The notes under the pieces: generated by a model
The model's input: the letters and a program-made list of their open reading frames with translations, nothing else
Databases searched by the model: none
Told to the model about the DNA's origin: nothing
Shown here: positions 24,316 through 32,816 of the stretch, piece by piece
How positions within the stretch are numbered: the stretch's first letter is position 1
Layout of the letters: every line of letters begins with the position of its first letter
Translations under genes and position numbers: made by a program
Source: Streptomyces sp. BHT-5-2
GTDB lineage: Bacteria; Actinomycetota; Actinomycetes; Streptomycetales; Streptomycetaceae
DNA: 64,000 nt
NCBI RefSeq assembly: GCF_019774615.1
Contig: NZ_CP081496.1
Coordinates: forward strand, 3,410,001-3,474,000
Direction of reading: 5' to 3'

Positions 24316-25242
24316 TCAGGGCGTCTTGGGTGCTTCAGGGGCAGGTCGGACGTCGGTGACCACCAGAAATAATTCCCGAGGGTTCCGAGGGTCGCCGTGG
24401 GTCAACCTCACCGTGTAGTTGACGACCCGGCCCCGGTAATACTCCCCCGCCCTGCTTTCGTTGGGGTAGGTGAAGTCAAGGATCATGCCGCCGTTGTCGG
24501 GCTTGATCCGCCCGTGGGGCGACCACTTGGAACAGCCGACGAGCACGGTGCCCTGAGTGGATTCCAGGGCAAGCCGCGGGGCCGGGCAGCCGGGAACGTG
24601 TTCGTAGCCGCAGCCGAGGCGGGGACCGGAGCGTGGGTAGAGCGCGAAGGGCTGCCCGTGATCGTCAACGATCGTGGTGCCGTGACGTCCGGCGCACAGC
24701 CAGTCGATCTCCAGGTGCCACAGGATCTCGTCGCCCCCGGCAGCGGGCGTGATGATGAACTCCTCGACATCGGTGGCGCTCACCGAGAAGGGGAAATCCA
24801 CGTCCTCGGCCTGCAACTGAGGCGTGGCCTTGTTGAGGTCGGTGCTGAAATGCCGCGGCGCCACCCTGCGGAAGGTGGGCGGGGGCGTAATGAGGCCATG
24901 GCATGCCCGGCGGGCGGGACGACGGGACAGGACCACCGGGCGCATCCTTCGCAGAATTACCGCCCGCCCGGTCAGGCTGCTCTCCACGGTGACCCGGAAG
25001 GAGCCCTCACGGACCATCACCTCGGGCGGGTCCGTATCCAGCAGGACCGTCTGCTCGTCGTAGGGGGCGTCCTTGCCCGAGCGTTCCACCGTGACGATGA
25101 GCGGGCTCTCGGTGTCCTCGAAGCCATCACCCGGCAGATGGAGATGGACCCCGCCGCTGATCGCCCCCGCTTGTACGACGGCTCCCTGCCGCCCTCCGTT
25201 CACCTGGTTCTCGGTATTCCCGGTCTGCTGTTCGTCGCTCAT
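24316..25242 (-). CDS. Hypothetical protein of actinobacterial conflict-gene style
   Basis: 308 residues; ATG 25242 follows GGGGGA. The N-terminus NQVNGGRQGAVVQAGAISGG and VHLHLPGD is a low-complexity motif that recurs at the start of many Streptomyces proteins associated with effector/sensor systems. The remainder, with segments like SFRVTVESSLTGRAVILRRM and DEILWHLEIDWLCAGRHGTT, appears beta-rich and contains several Cys (CAGRHG, LGCGYEHVPGC). No membrane segment or signal peptide is present. Function unknown. Closing sequence YYRGRVVNYTVRLTHGDPRN is well-formed, so the gene looks intact. Confidence 0.7.
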   Translation of the reverse strand: MSDEQQTGNTENQVNGGRQGAVVQAGAISGGVHLHLPGDGFEDTESPLIVTVERSGKDAPYDEQTVLLDTDPPEVMVREGSFRVTVESSLTGRAVILRRMRPVVLSRRPARRACHGLITPPPTFRRVAPRHFSTDLNKATPQLQAEDVDFPFSVSATDVEEFIITPAAGGDEILWHLEIDWLCAGRHGTTIVDDHGQPFALYPRSGPRLGCGYEHVPGCPAPRLALESTQGTVLVGCSKWSPHGRIKPDNGGMILDFTYPNESRAGEYYRGRVVNYTVRLTHGDPRNPRELFLVVTDVRPAPEAPKTP

Positions 25243-25579
25243 CCATCCCCCTGCAATGACCGGACGTCACACCCATTGTGATGCCCCACCCAACTGTGCT
25301 CCCTCCACAGGCAGTTCACCATCCTCGGTCCGGGCCGTACCGCCGCGCGGCCGGTGGCGGCCGTCCCATCCCGGGGCGTCCGATTCAGGCACCTGGCAAC
25401 CACGCGGCCCGCCGGGGCAGCTGCCTCCGCGGCTGCCCGTAGGCCGTGATGCCCGCGAGCTGCTCGGGCTCGGCGCGGCGAGAGCCAGTAGCCACCGCGG
25501 CTCTGACCGACACGGCACGGTGCGCCGGTACCGCCGCCTGGCAGCAGCCGGCGCCCAGGGCGCCGCTGCTCGTCCTGCT

Positions 25580-25723
25580 TCATCCCAGCCGTCGAGGCGG
25601 CGGTGCGCTGCGCGTCTTCCTCTGCCAGAGCCGCCGGGCCGTCGTGATCTGCACTGGCATCTCCTGCCGACTGCCCAGGAGGCCGCCGCCCTCGTCACGC
25701 CGTACCAAGTTGTAGGTTCGCAT
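25580..25723 (-). CDS. Small ORF, 47 residues, uncertain
   Basis: ATG 25723 follows AAGGGACGGGCGA and reads MRTYNLVRRDEGGGLLGSRQ, ending in a basic, Pro-rich tail. The ribosome site is fair, but the sequence is not recognised and the tail has shadow-like composition. It points away from the interrupted gene that starts at 25780. The remainder of 25243-25779 shows nothing I can support. Confidence 0.28.
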   Translation of the reverse strand: MRTYNLVRRDEGGGLLGSRQEMPVQITTARRLWQRKTRSAPPPRRLG

Positions 25724-25779
25724 TTCGCCCGTCCCTTTCTCATTGACCGTGGCCCTTGTCTGTCCCAAAGGGTGTCGCG

Positions 25780-25794
25780 GTGAGACGAACTTCC
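25780..25794 (+). pseudogene. First five codons of a gene split by the Tn7-like element
   Basis: GTG AGA CGA ACT TCC (25780-25794), preceded by an AAAGGGTG ribosome-site-like stretch, joins in frame to ATC TGG ACG AAA at 30797 if the transposon and one target-repeat copy are removed. The last five bases, CTTCC, are the left target-site duplicate. Confidence 0.6.
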
Positions 25795-25973
25795 TGTCCT
25801 GTCGCATCGAAGCTGTCGGATTCTCAGTCGTTCTCGTTCGCGCTGGCGGATTCTCACTGCGTCGCGTGCTGAGCGGCGACGTTTGCCTCGTTCGTGGGGT
25901 TTGATCTCACTTCTCTGGTCTCGTTCTCGCTGTACCTGTCACCGTCGCTTTCGGCAGGTAAGCGGAGCCGGGG
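25795..25973 (+). repeat. Left end of the Tn7-like element
   Basis: After the terminal TGTCCTGTCGCA, two copies of GGATTCTCA lie 30 bases apart (25818-25826 and 25848-25856), as expected for spaced TnsB-binding sites. The right end has related but less exact sequence in inverse orientation. Confidence 0.7.
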
Positions 25974-26708
25974 GTGGCGATGGACCTGGATCTGGTCGAT
26001 GTCGAGTGGGCTGACGGGGAGGGCGGTGGGCCGAGGAAGTCCGTGCTGGAGGCAGCATCTCGGGTCCCGTTCGAGTCTGTACTTCCGGTACGACAGTTCG
26101 CGTCGTATCGCGGGCAGCGGCACTTCACGGGCAGGTACTGGGCGGCGACGACGGAGTCGCTGGTCGGGTTCGAGTCGTGGCTGGAGCGGGACCGGGCCAT
26201 GTTGCTCGACCATGACCGGCGGGTGGTGGGGCTGGCTTCGCAGCCGTTCCGGGTGACCTGGCCGGGGGCGACGCGTCGGATCTCGCATACGCCGGACTAC
26301 TTCGCACGGCTGGAGGACGGGTCGGGTCTGGTGGTCGATGTCCGGCCGGAGGACCGGGTAGGTCCGGAGGACGCGGTGAAGTTCTCGGCGACTGAGGCGA
26401 TGTGTCAGGCCATGGGTTGCTGGTCGTATGCGCTGGTACACGAACCCGAGCCGGTGGAGATGGCCAACGTCCGCTGGCTGTCGGGCTATCGGCACCCGCG
26501 CAACCGGGTCGGCGAGGTCGTGGCTCGGCTCACGGATGTCTTCCGAGATCCGCGGCTGCTGATGGACGGCGCCAGGGATGTGGGGGATCTGCTGGCGGTG
26601 CTGCCCACGCTCTTCCACCTGCTGTGGTGCGGTGAGCTACGGGCCGATCTGACGGTTCCGCTGGGGGATGGCTCTGTGATCGGTTGCGCGGAGGTGAGCC
26701 GTGGGTGA
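25974..26708 (+). CDS. tnsA: TnsA-like transposase endonuclease subunit
   Basis: About 244 residues from GTG 25974 (ATG 25980 possible). It is a TnsA-type restriction-fold nuclease that would cut the 5' strand ends of the element. Visible active-site strings are GFESWLERDRAMLL (the early Glu), ISHTPDYFARLEDGSG (Asp) and LVVDVRPEDRV. In Tn7 TnsA the last motif ends in a catalytic Lys; here the aligned residue appears to be Arg. The C-terminal part, after HPRNRVGEVVARLTDVF, is helical and would contact TnsC. It overlaps tnsB by 8 nt. If TnsA is active, movement should be cut-and-paste rather than cointegrate. Confidence 0.85.
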   Translation: MAMDLDLVDVEWADGEGGGPRKSVLEAASRVPFESVLPVRQFASYRGQRHFTGRYWAATTESLVGFESWLERDRAMLLDHDRRVVGLASQPFRVTWPGATRRISHTPDYFARLEDGSGLVVDVRPEDRVGPEDAVKFSATEAMCQAMGCWSYALVHEPEPVEMANVRWLSGYRHPRNRVGEVVARLTDVFRDPRLLMDGARDVGDLLAVLPTLFHLLWCGELRADLTVPLGDGSVIGCAEVSRG

Positions 26709-28776
26709 GCTGGCTCCGCGAGGGGTGTTGCGGGTCGGGGATCGGGTCCGGTTCGAGGGCAGGACCCACCAGGTCATCGGGCTGGAGGGCACGGCTCTTC
26801 GGCTGCTCAGCGACGACGGGGACACCAGCGTCATGGCCGCGGGATATGTGATGGCGGCCGCGGACTTCGAGGTGCTGGACCGAGGGTCGGACGCTGTCCC
26901 GGCGGCGACCTTGCCGCCGTTCGCGCTGGTGGACGCCTTGCCCCCGCCGGTCGTCGAGCAGGCCCGGTTCTGGGAACGGCATGTCGTGGAGGTGCTCACC
27001 GGGTTGCCGCCGGATGCGCCGGAGGGCGCCTCTCCTCGGCCGGAGTACGACCCGGCCTGGCGGACGCTGATGGAGCGCGAGGCCGCGAAGGTCGCTGAGT
27101 TGGCGGCCGGTGGACAGCAGCTCAGCCAGCGGACGTTTCTGCGGATGCGGCAGCGCTACGAGGCCGAGGGATTGTGGGGTCTGGTGGACGGCCGGTCCCG
27201 GAAGCCGCCGGCGCCGGTCCCCGGCACCGGCCGAGTGGACGAACGTGTCGTGGCAGCTGTCACCGAAGCCCTGGATGGACAGACGGAGCTGTCGACCGGC
27301 GACCGCAAGCGCCTGATGATGCAGGCCGAGCAGATCCTCGACGCGAGACACGGCGAGGAGGCGGTGAAACTTCTGCCGAAGCGGGCGACCTTCTACCGGC
27401 TCGTGAACAGCCTCGCCAAGAACAACGAAGCCTTCGGATCGGCAACGGTCCGCCGTCAGAAGGCTCTTCGGCCCATGGGCCCCTTCACGCCGTCGATGGC
27501 CGCCCGGCCCGGAGAGATCGTGCAGATCGATTCCACCCGCCTGGACGTGATGGCGGTGCTGGACGACGGCGTCATCGCCCGACCGGAATTGACAATTGCG
27601 GTCGATGTCACCACGCGCACGATCTGCGCGGCCCTGCTGAGACCCGCGGGCACGAAAGGCGTCGACGCCGCAGTGCTGCTGGCCAGGATGCTGGTTCCAG
27701 AACCGATGAGGCCGGGCTGGAGCCATACATTGGCCATGGCGGACTCGATCCTGCCGCACGAGCGGCTGATGGCCATCGATACGCGGCTGGAGCAGGCCGC
27801 GGCCAAGCCGGTCATTGTCCCGGACACCATCGTGATTGACCACGGCAAGGTGTTCGTCTCCGACACGTTCTCCTCCGCCTGCTCGTTGCTGGGGATCTCG
27901 CTTCAGCTCGCCCGCCCCCGAACCCCGACGGACAAGGCGATCGTGGAGAGGACCTTCGCGTCGATCAACTCGCTCTTCTGCCAGTACGTCGCGGGTTACA
28001 CCGGCTCGGACGTCACCCGCCGCGGCAGCGACCCGGCATCCGAAGCGGTCTGGACCCTCGCCCAGCTCCAGGACCTACTCGATGAGTGGATCATCTGCTG
28101 GCAGCAGCGTCCCCACGAGGGCCTGCGCAACCCCTACATGTCGGGACGGACGCTGTCCCCGAACGAGTCGTACGCGATCGCCGTTGCCCGCGCCGGCTAT
28201 CTGCCCGTCGCGTTGTCGGCAGAGGACTACATCGAGCTCCTGCCCGCGGTCTGGAGGGCTATCAACGACTACGGCATCAAGGTCAACTACCGCACCTACG
28301 ACAGCCCCGAACTCAACCGCCTGCGACGACAGCCGTCCGGCCTGACGGCCAAGGACGACCTCTGGGAGGTGCACTACGACCCCTACGACGTCTCCCGTGT
28401 CTGGGTACGGCGAAGCGACAGCCGCCGGTGGATCGAGGCGCCCTGGACGCATCTGCCCATGGTTCGGGCCCCGTTCGCCGACTTCACCTGGCGTCACGCG
28501 CGCCAGCTTCTCGCCGACCAGGGCCACGACGACACCAGCGAGACCGCCATTGCCCAGGTCCTGGCGAAACTTCTGCACCGGTCCGGGAAGCCGCCTGCCA
28601 GGTCCAAGCAGGTCCTGGCCCGCACCCGGGCCGCCCTCGAAGCGCCCTCACGGCCCGCACTTCCGCCTGCCGCAGCCGCCGATGCAGGGGATCGCGAGGT
28701 CGAGGACGAGGAGGTGCCGGTCACACCGTTCGGCGTCTTCAACCCCTTGGAAGAGGAAGGCAAACCGCTGTGGTGA
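26701..28776 (+). CDS. tnsB: TnsB-like DDE transposase
   Basis: 691 residues from GTG 26701, overlapping tnsA. The N-terminal 250 residues hold helical DNA-binding regions, including QRTFLRMRQRYEAEGLWGLV. The integrase/RNase H core spans about 260-480: first Asp in GEIVQIDSTRLDVMAVLDD, second in DTIVIDHGKVFVSDTF, Glu in TPTDKAIVERTFASINSLF. A Mu-type C-terminal beta-barrel follows (VHYDPYDVSRVWVR). Length is normal for TnsB. It binds the end repeats and catalyses 3' strand transfer. The stop overlaps the tnsC start. Confidence 0.92.
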   Translation: MGELAPRGVLRVGDRVRFEGRTHQVIGLEGTALRLLSDDGDTSVMAAGYVMAAADFEVLDRGSDAVPAATLPPFALVDALPPPVVEQARFWERHVVEVLTGLPPDAPEGASPRPEYDPAWRTLMEREAAKVAELAAGGQQLSQRTFLRMRQRYEAEGLWGLVDGRSRKPPAPVPGTGRVDERVVAAVTEALDGQTELSTGDRKRLMMQAEQILDARHGEEAVKLLPKRATFYRLVNSLAKNNEAFGSATVRRQKALRPMGPFTPSMAARPGEIVQIDSTRLDVMAVLDDGVIARPELTIAVDVTTRTICAALLRPAGTKGVDAAVLLARMLVPEPMRPGWSHTLAMADSILPHERLMAIDTRLEQAAAKPVIVPDTIVIDHGKVFVSDTFSSACSLLGISLQLARPRTPTDKAIVERTFASINSLFCQYVAGYTGSDVTRRGSDPASEAVWTLAQLQDLLDEWIICWQQRPHEGLRNPYMSGRTLSPNESYAIAVARAGYLPVALSAEDYIELLPAVWRAINDYGIKVNYRTYDSPELNRLRRQPSGLTAKDDLWEVHYDPYDVSRVWVRRSDSRRWIEAPWTHLPMVRAPFADFTWRHARQLLADQGHDDTSETAIAQVLAKLLHRSGKPPARSKQVLARTRAALEAPSRPALPPAAAADAGDREVEDEEVPVTPFGVFNPLEEEGKPLW

Positions 28777-29843
28777 CACCCCCCGCCGACACCCTCGACG
28801 ACGAACACAATCCGCTGACCACCAAAGATGGCTGGCACCGGTTCGTCGACGCCATCCCAGCATGCCCGCAGATGCTCTCGCTTCGGGCCTTCAGGGCCCT
28901 GAGTGAGGAGAACCGCCTCGCTTACAACGAGCCGCGGCTGGATTACCACTCCCGGCTGGTGATCGTGGCCACCCCCACCATCCGCAACGTGTTCACCACC
29001 GGACGGCGCCTCGTCCTGCTCAACCGGCACCAGATCTCCGGCCGCCGCGGACTGATCGTCACCGGCCAGGCCGGGACCGGCAAGACCACCGCCATCGCCC
29101 AGCTCGGCCGCAACCATGAGCTCCTGGTCCGCAAACGTCTTGGCCCGGCCGCCGCGGGACGCATGCCGGTTGTCTACGTCACCGTCCCGCCCCGGGCCAC
29201 CCCGAAGATGCTCGCCATCGAGTTCGCACGGTTTCTGGGGCTCCCGGTCGTCCGCCAAGAAACCCAGAAGTCCATTACCAACGCCGTCTGCGACCTGTTG
29301 ATCAAAATGCGGGTCGAGCTCGCGCTTGTCGACGAGATCCACAACCTCAACCTCGCGACTCAGGCCGGGGCCGAAGCTTCCGACCAGCTCAAATACCTGT
29401 CCGAGCGCATCCCCGCCACCTTCGTACTGGCCGGCATCGATGTCGCCGCGAGCGGCCTGTTCAACGGGGTCCGGGGACAGCAGATCGCCGGCCGCTACAC
29501 CGTCACCGACACCCAACCGTTCGCCTATGGCACCAGCGCACAGCGGCAGAACTGGCGGAGCCTGATCGCCTCGCTCGAAGACGCGCTGCGGCTGCACCGG
29601 CACAAGCCCGGCAGCCTGGTCAAACTCGACGGCTATCTCCACGAACGTACTGACGGTGCGATCGGCAGCCTCTCCCAACTGGTCCGCGGAGCCGCCCTCG
29701 AAGCCATCCTCAACGGCAGCGAAGTCATCACCCGCAAGACCCTTGACACCATCGAGGTGGACCAGGCCGCCGAGAGCTCACACGGTGAACGCCGCCGAGC
29801 ACGACGGCCCCGCCGCAAGAGGCCCGACGCCGATGCGGCCTGA
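28770..29843 (+). CDS. tnsC: TnsC/TniB-like AAA+ regulator
   Basis: About 357 residues from GTG 28770 or 28773; a longer frame upstream is shadow of tnsB. It is an AAA+ ATPase with Walker A GLIVTGQAGTGKTTAIAQLG near 90 and Walker B VELALVDEIHNLNL near 185, followed by ERIPATFVLAGIDVAASGLF as sensor-1 region. TnsC/TniB proteins form ATP-dependent filaments that link the target selector (here TniQ) with TnsAB. The basic C-terminal tail (ERRRARRPRRKRPDADAA) overlaps the tniQ start by 11 nt. Confidence 0.92.
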   Translation: MVTPPADTLDDEHNPLTTKDGWHRFVDAIPACPQMLSLRAFRALSEENRLAYNEPRLDYHSRLVIVATPTIRNVFTTGRRLVLLNRHQISGRRGLIVTGQAGTGKTTAIAQLGRNHELLVRKRLGPAAAGRMPVVYVTVPPRATPKMLAIEFARFLGLPVVRQETQKSITNAVCDLLIKMRVELALVDEIHNLNLATQAGAEASDQLKYLSERIPATFVLAGIDVAASGLFNGVRGQQIAGRYTVTDTQPFAYGTSAQRQNWRSLIASLEDALRLHRHKPGSLVKLDGYLHERTDGAIGSLSQLVRGAALEAILNGSEVITRKTLDTIEVDQAAESSHGERRRARRPRRKRPDADAA

Positions 29844-30705
29844 CCAGCTCCGGCAGCTGCCCGTCTCGCCCGGCCCCATCCACAACGAGACCCTCGGCTC
29901 CTATCTCCACCGCCTGGCCGTCGCGAACAACCGACCCGCAGGCCCCCTCGCCCGGCTCCTGGGTCCCCTGCCGCCGGAGTTCTCCCCGCTCAGCAACACC
30001 ACAACCGGCTGGACATCCCACTCAGTGGAGCGTTTGGCGACGCTCTCCGGACGCCCAGCGGCCAGGCTCGCCAGGGCCCTGCCCGCGCTCGCCGACTTCC
30101 TCAACCCCGACGCCTCGGGGTCTCACTCCGACCGGGTGATCGGCCGTCCCTGCCGCTGCTGCACGGCCAGCCGCAGTCCATCGGCTTCCGTGGTGATCAC
30201 GCTCTCGCCCGCCCACCAGCACGTCTGCCTGAGGCATCGGCTCTGGACCCGTTCCACGCATGACATCCCGCTCGCGCACCTGCCGGAAGTCCTTCACGCC
30301 CAACGGCGACTCGACCGCTTCGCCCGCCGCCACCGAAAGATGAGGCAAGCCCTCGATGTCGGCTGCAAGATCGTCGACGAGTGGTCCGCTTCCGGCATGC
30401 CGATCGATCTCAGGCGAGAGTGGACCGATCGCCTCGACCGCATCGAAGCGCACTCCGCCAGCAAGATGATTCCAGCGGAGGACCGCCACCGCCTCGCGGC
30501 CTTCCCCGAGATCGTGGTGCTGGCCACCCTGGTCCTCGACCCGCCGACGAACACCATCGTCCCCAAAGAGCTCTATCTGGCCACGACTGCCGAGCTGAGC
30601 CGACGATTCGCCCGGATCTACACCACCCTCGGAACCCAGGACCCTCTCTACCGGCGCTTCTGCCTCTATCGCGAACGGGACTTCCGCGAAAGCCACATCG
30701 GCTGA
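29833..30705 (+). CDS. tniQ: TniQ-family target-selection protein
   Basis: 290 residues from ATG 29833. The TniQ signature is the N-terminal PIHNETLGSYLHRLAVANNR, a Leu-rich segment, then a zinc-binding cluster GRPCRCCTASR ... HQHVCLRHRLWT near 110-138. It is shorter than TnsD of Tn7 and closer to minimal TniQ proteins. TniQ proteins bring TnsC to the target, sometimes with a DNA-binding partner or a Cascade/Cas12k complex, but no such partner is encoded here. The element inserted within the fifth codon of a small gene, so whether targeting is site-specific is open. Confidence 0.88.
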   Translation: MRPDQLRQLPVSPGPIHNETLGSYLHRLAVANNRPAGPLARLLGPLPPEFSPLSNTTTGWTSHSVERLATLSGRPAARLARALPALADFLNPDASGSHSDRVIGRPCRCCTASRSPSASVVITLSPAHQHVCLRHRLWTRSTHDIPLAHLPEVLHAQRRLDRFARRHRKMRQALDVGCKIVDEWSASGMPIDLRREWTDRLDRIEAHSASKMIPAEDRHRLAAFPEIVVLATLVLDPPTNTIVPKELYLATTAELSRRFARIYTTLGTQDPLYRRFCLYRERDFRESHIG

Positions 30706-30779
30706 GAACGCGGGAATCCTGTGATCTCAAACGATCTGGCACCCCAGCAGGTCAGAGACTCGCCATCTGACAGGCTCAC

Positions 30780-30791
30780 TGCGACAGGACA
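30780..30791 (+). repeat. Right terminus of the Tn7-like element
   Basis: TGCGACAGGACA is the exact inverse of the left terminus; CTTCC (30792-30796) follows as the second target-site copy. Confidence 0.9.
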
Positions 30792-31231
30792 CTTCCATCT
30801 GGACGAAAGCGAAGCCCCTACCAGCGGGCGGGACCATCCTGCGCGTCGACCGGGACCAGGTCCACGCCGGGAACGAGCCCGGCCCGAACGGCTACGTGGA
30901 GGAGGCCCGCTATGCCGTGCGCGGAGACCTGGCGGTGGGCGAGGTGCTCACCTCCCTCCTCGGGCCGGCCGCGATGAGTTCTACCTCGCCTCGGTGGTGG
31001 GCGGTACGACCTGGGTGCTGTGCGTCGGCCCGGGCCGAGGCCCTGTACGCGGGCGGCCGGGTGGCGCTGGCGGTCGTCCCGCGGCGGGACGGCGAGGAGC
31101 CAGGTGGCTGGTCGACCCCGGTCTGGCGCTGTCGTGTCTGGCGAACGCGGACGGGGCCGTACGGTTCAACTTTGACTACGTGGTACAGCGACGACCCGGT
31201 CGAGACCTGGCACCAACCGCACGGCGCATAG
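30792..31231 (+). pseudogene. Remainder of the gene interrupted by the Tn7-like element
   Basis: Continuing from 25780-25794, the frame reads IWTKAKPLPAGGTILRVDRD and EARYAVRGDLAVGEVLTSLL. Beyond 30970 coherent sequence alternates between two frames (FYLASVVGGTTWVLCVG; ALYAGGRVALAVVPRRDG; VDPGLALSCLANADGAVRFN; SDDPVETWHQPHGA), so besides the insertion it carries about four small indels. The product would have been a small soluble protein of unknown function, about 145 residues. Confidence 0.55.
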
Positions 31232-31248
31232 GTTCGGTTGGGCCCGCG

Positions 31249-31296
31249 CGAACGAGCCCGCGCCACCCGGGGTACTCGGGGGTGCGGGCTCGTTCG
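31249..31296. terminator. 13-bp hairpin between convergent units
   Basis: CGAACGAGCCCGC (31249-31261) pairs exactly with 31284-31296 across a 22-base loop that itself can fold. It lies between a rightward remnant and the leftward toxin-like gene ending at 31365, a natural place for a bidirectional terminator. Confidence 0.7.
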
Positions 31297-31364
31297 TGAC
31301 TTCACCGTGTGGAACCGGGAGGTCGGGGTTCACGTGTGGGGCCGCGCTCACGGGGTGGGGGTCG

Positions 31365-32651
31365 TCAGACTCCGGTCAGGGTGTACGTGCCCGTTCCGTC
31401 CTGTCGGCCGCTGGAGTACTGGCGGATCAACTCACCGTCCGCGTACCGGTCGTGGCCCATCATGGAGCCGGTGTACTTGTTCTGCAGACCGATCTTCGTG
31501 CTCCCGGGTACGTCGCGGTAGATGTAGAACCGCTGGAGGTCGTCCTCCCCGCAGTTGGCCGTTGTCAGGTAGGCCTGCTCCTGGTTGGCGATGTCCGCCG
31601 GGATGGTCGCGCATCCGCCGTTGCCCCAGTTCCACAGGGATGCCTCGATGACTCCGTTGTTCTCCGTGACGTTGCACAGGCGCCAGTTGTCCAGGTGGGC
31701 GCTGGTCCAGTTGGATTCGCGCAGGCGGATGCCGTCGTTGGCCAGGAGCGGTGCGCTCCAGTTCAGGGGCTTGCCGGGAACGTCGATCTTGTAGGCGCCG
31801 GGTTGGCAGTCCAGGGCGGCGCGCGGAGCGGGCTTGGCGGCCTGGGTGGCCTTCATCCTCTGGGTGGCCTTGGCGGCCTGCTCGGCTTCTTGACTGGCCT
31901 TAACGGCCTTCGCCGAGGGGACTGGCCCGGCCGGGTGCTTCGCGGTGGCGGCGGCCGAGCCGCAGTCGAGGAGGTCCTGCGCCTTGCGCATGATGCTGTT
32001 GGCGGGGACCTTGTCCTCGCAGCGCACCGCGCCTTCTTCGAGGGTGGTGTAGGTGGTGTAGCTGCCGGTGTCGGGGCCCTCGGTCCACTTCAGGCCGTAG
32101 GTGCCGCCGCCCAGGTCGGTGCGGTTGCAGTTGAGACTGCCGTAGGTGCCGGTGACCTTCTTGGTTCCCTTGTAGAGCCCGTAGTAGCCGGGCTGGAAGA
32201 AGTTCCAGGTGATGGAGTTCGACACGCTGGACGTGGAGGAGTAGTTGACCTGAACGTTCAGGCCCAGGCTCGCGCCGACCAGGCCGAGGGCCTCGGTGCC
32301 GAAGCTGCCGTTGACGCCGCCGTTGAGGCCGACGGAGACCGAGATGGTGGTCTGGGTGTTGGTCGAGATGGTCTGGGTGCCGGTCGAGCCCTGGGTGACG
32401 TACCAGCCCTTGAAGTGAGTGATCGTCGGGGCGACTTCGGTGGTCTTGATGAACGGGTGGCGTGTGCCGAGGTCGGCGGAGGTGCAGGTGTCGCCGAGCT
32501 TCGGCTTGCCGGCGGTTACGGCAGGTTTCGGGTGCCCTGCCGCGGCGGCGGGGCCGGCCACGGCAGTGATGGCGGCGATTGTCGAAGCAGCGGTCACGGT
32601 GAGGGCTACCAGCCCTCTGGCCCAGCGGCCGGAAGATCTTAAGTGGCTCAT
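31365..32651 (-). CDS. Secreted protein: pore-former-like N-domain, lectin-like C-domain
   Basis: 428 residues from ATG 32651; AAAAGGG gives the better spacing there than for the adjacent ATG 32654. A Sec signal peptide (GLVALTVTAASTIAAITAVA, cleavage after GPAAA) leads a region of long alternating Thr/Ser/Val/Gly strands at about 85-170: GTQTISTNTQTTISVSVGLN, GASLGLNVQVNYSSTSSVSN, then YYGLYKGTKKVTGTYG. This pattern resembles the insertion region of beta pore-forming toxins. After an Ala/Lys-rich linker (AKATQRMKATQAAKPAPRAA) a C-terminal domain of about 135 residues has three paired-looking Cys and beta-trefoil-like strands (LDNWRLCNVTENNG, DDLQRFYIYRDVPGSTKIGL). Same theme as 15971-17635 with the domain order reversed. 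Function is inferred. Confidence 0.55.
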   Translation of the reverse strand: MSHLRSSGRWARGLVALTVTAASTIAAITAVAGPAAAAGHPKPAVTAGKPKLGDTCTSADLGTRHPFIKTTEVAPTITHFKGWYVTQGSTGTQTISTNTQTTISVSVGLNGGVNGSFGTEALGLVGASLGLNVQVNYSSTSSVSNSITWNFFQPGYYGLYKGTKKVTGTYGSLNCNRTDLGGGTYGLKWTEGPDTGSYTTYTTLEEGAVRCEDKVPANSIMRKAQDLLDCGSAAATAKHPAGPVPSAKAVKASQEAEQAAKATQRMKATQAAKPAPRAALDCQPGAYKIDVPGKPLNWSAPLLANDGIRLRESNWTSAHLDNWRLCNVTENNGVIEASLWNWGNGGCATIPADIANQEQAYLTTANCGEDDLQRFYIYRDVPGSTKIGLQNKYTGSMMGHDRYADGELIRQYSSGRQDGTGTYTLTGV

Positions 32652-32816
32652 CATGCCCTTTTCTTGGCCGGGTGGCATGTCACCCCAGGCCGGAATTCTG
32701 CTAGTTACATGGCGGGGAGCGGTGGTCGATCGAGGAGAATCTAGCGTCGGCAGCGACGCAGTGGCGATGACGGAATCAGCCCGTCCGAGGCACAACCCAT
32801 GCCCCTTCATGGGCTG

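Larger units (their letters stand above)
25795..30791 (+). mobile_element. Complete Tn7-like transposon (TnsA-TnsB-TnsC-TniQ), no cargo
   Basis: A 4997-bp element. It begins TGTCCTGTCGCA and ends TGCGACAGGACA, perfect 12-bp inverted termini with the TGT...ACA signature of Tn7-like elements, and is flanked on both sides by CTTCC, a 5-bp target duplication. The left end has 179 bases of non-coding DNA and the right end 86. It contains only four overlapping transposition genes; no passenger, resolvase or CRISPR genes are present. The exact duplication implies a fairly recent insertion, in contrast to the decayed elements around it. Confidence 0.93.

Noticed and set aside
28086..28769. Possible longer N-terminus for TnsC
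   Set aside because: The upstream part overlaps tnsB for nearly 700 bases and has no domain; the GTG at 28770/28773 overlaps the tnsB stop as elsewhere in the operon.
25795..30791. A CRISPR-associated (CAST) version of the Tn7-like element
   Set aside because: No repeat-spacer array and no Cas12k, Cas6, Cas7, Cas8 or Cas5 gene lies inside or beside the element.
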